NCBI GenBank assembly: GCA_012512325.1
Contig: JAAZEL010000051.1
Span: 1-45,268 of the forward strand
Direction: 5' to 3'
From: Candidatus Fermentithermobacillaceae bacterium
GTDB taxonomy: Bacteria; Bacillota; Sulfobacillia; Fermentithermobacillales; Fermentithermobacillaceae
DNA length: 45,268 nucleotides
Within the stretch, counting starts at the first letter, position 1; each line of letters opens with the position of its first letter. The translations under genes were made by a program, and so were the position numbers. The notes under the pieces were generated by a model, which was not told the DNA's origin, did not search any database, and worked only from the letters and a program-made list of their open reading frames with translations. Of the stretch, positions 44,899-45,268 are shown piece by piece.

Positions 44899-44914
44899 AT
44901 CCTATATTTAGAAG
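44899..44914. promoter_or_regulatory. Dyad ATCCTATATTTAGAAG, copy 2
   Basis: Second copy, 37 bp before the DUF3798 start and 24 bp after a TATAAT (44870-44875; a weak TTTGCA lies 15 bp before it). Its position past the -10 suits a repressor. No other element was recognised in 44427-44950. Confidence 0.4.
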
Positions 44915-44950
44915 CGAATATACAGTAAACTCGTTGGAGGGAGGAACAAA

Positions 44951-45268
44951 ATGAGATTTACCCGCTTATGCTGCTTGTTGTTGTGTGTGGTGTTGATGGT
45001 CCCCCTGTTGGCAAGTTGTACTCCTGAAGAAGAGCCTGGGCCGGAGGGTGAACCGGGTGCGGAGGTTCCCGCGCCGTTCAAAATAGGGATTGTCACCGGT
45101 ACGGTATCCCAGGGGGAGGATGAGTACCGCGCAGGGGAGCAGATGAAACAACGGTACGGCGACAGAGTGATCCATGTGACCTACCCAGACAACTTCATGG
45201 CTGAGCAGGAGACCACCATAAGCCAGATAGCAGGGCTTGCTTCTGACCCCGATGTCACGAACATAGCC
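44951..45268 (+). CDS. DUF3798-family lipoprotein (5' part; runs off the window)
   Basis: Signal sequence MRFTRLCCLLLCVVLMVPLL followed by the lipobox LASC (Cys about residue 23), then an acidic Pro/Glu/Gly linker and the domain start FKIGIVTGTVSQGEDEYRAGEQ, YPDNFMAEQETTISQIAGLA. The latter blocks are typical of DUF3798 proteins, periplasmic-binding-protein-like lipoproteins of anaerobic Bacillota, probably binding proteins of a transport or sensing system. The ATG at 44951 has GGAGGGAGG upstream. The rest is outside the window. Confidence 0.85.
   Translation, partial: MRFTRLCCLLLCVVLMVPLLASCTPEEEPGPEGEPGAEVPAPFKIGIVTGTVSQGEDEYRAGEQMKQRYGDRVIHVTYPDNFMAEQETTISQIAGLASDPDVTNIA

Overview
The window reads as a chromosomal stretch of a fairly GC-rich, Gram-positive-type Bacillota bacterium, probably an anaerobe of the clostridial/limnochordial kind. 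Support for this: an S-layer-homology protein, lipoproteins with Bacillota-type signal sequences, strong AGGAGG-type ribosome binding sites, frequent GTG/TTG starts, and three riboswitch classes common in this phylum (ykkC family, TPP, c-di-AMP). The taxonomic call is an inference; no rRNA or tRNA gene was seen.

Layout. 1-1256: the end of an S-layer protein, then a long leader with a ykkC-family riboswitch and its overlapping terminator. 1257-6042: a complete branched-chain-amino-acid type ABC importer (livJ-H-M-G-F). 6216-8780: an ABC exporter whose permease carries an in-frame amber stop. 8940-11822: a secernin-like C69 peptidase and a MATE exporter. 11899-13240: a secreted Ig-like protein broken by two frameshifts. 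13919-16593: tldD-tldE. 16594-18224: mostly non-coding, with a remarkable array of dyads spaced 32 or 41 bp, followed by a TPP riboswitch. 18225-21647: thiD-thiM-thiE and a HAD phosphatase. 21778-24612 (minus): a DUF4153 membrane protein, a PepF remnant and mscL. 24815-25828: a radical SAM protein. 25967-30656 (minus): a sensor-like orphan, dapB and a second tldD/tldE pair. 31017-33122: a Nudix hydrolase, DnaA-box-like sites and a PHP phosphoesterase.

33282-37713 (minus) is the most intriguing functional unit. A strong sigma-A-type promoter and a c-di-AMP (ydaO/yuaA) riboswitch precede three genes: a D-Ala-D-Ala-ligase-like ATP-grasp enzyme, an octopine/nopaline-type dehydrogenase, and a single-chain protein that looks like the glutamate mutase S and E subunits fused. 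The last two overlap by ATGA. I do not know a described pathway with this combination. The riboswitch suggests a role in osmotic or cell-envelope homeostasis.

38043-41453 is a self-contained regulatory circuit. A TyrR-like activator (ACT, PAS, AAA+ with GAFTGA, HTH) is divergent from tyrosine phenol-lyase. Between them lie three TGTAA-N7-TTAC dyads and a GG-N10-GC sigma-54 promoter. The window closes with a CheX-like phosphatase, an HTH regulator, a radical SAM protein (all minus) and the start of a DUF3798 lipoprotein.

Several genes are visibly damaged (ABC permease, Ig-like protein, PepF, possibly the sensor-like gene). This means either real decay or sequencing/assembly errors. All family calls rest on motif recognition by eye, not on searches.
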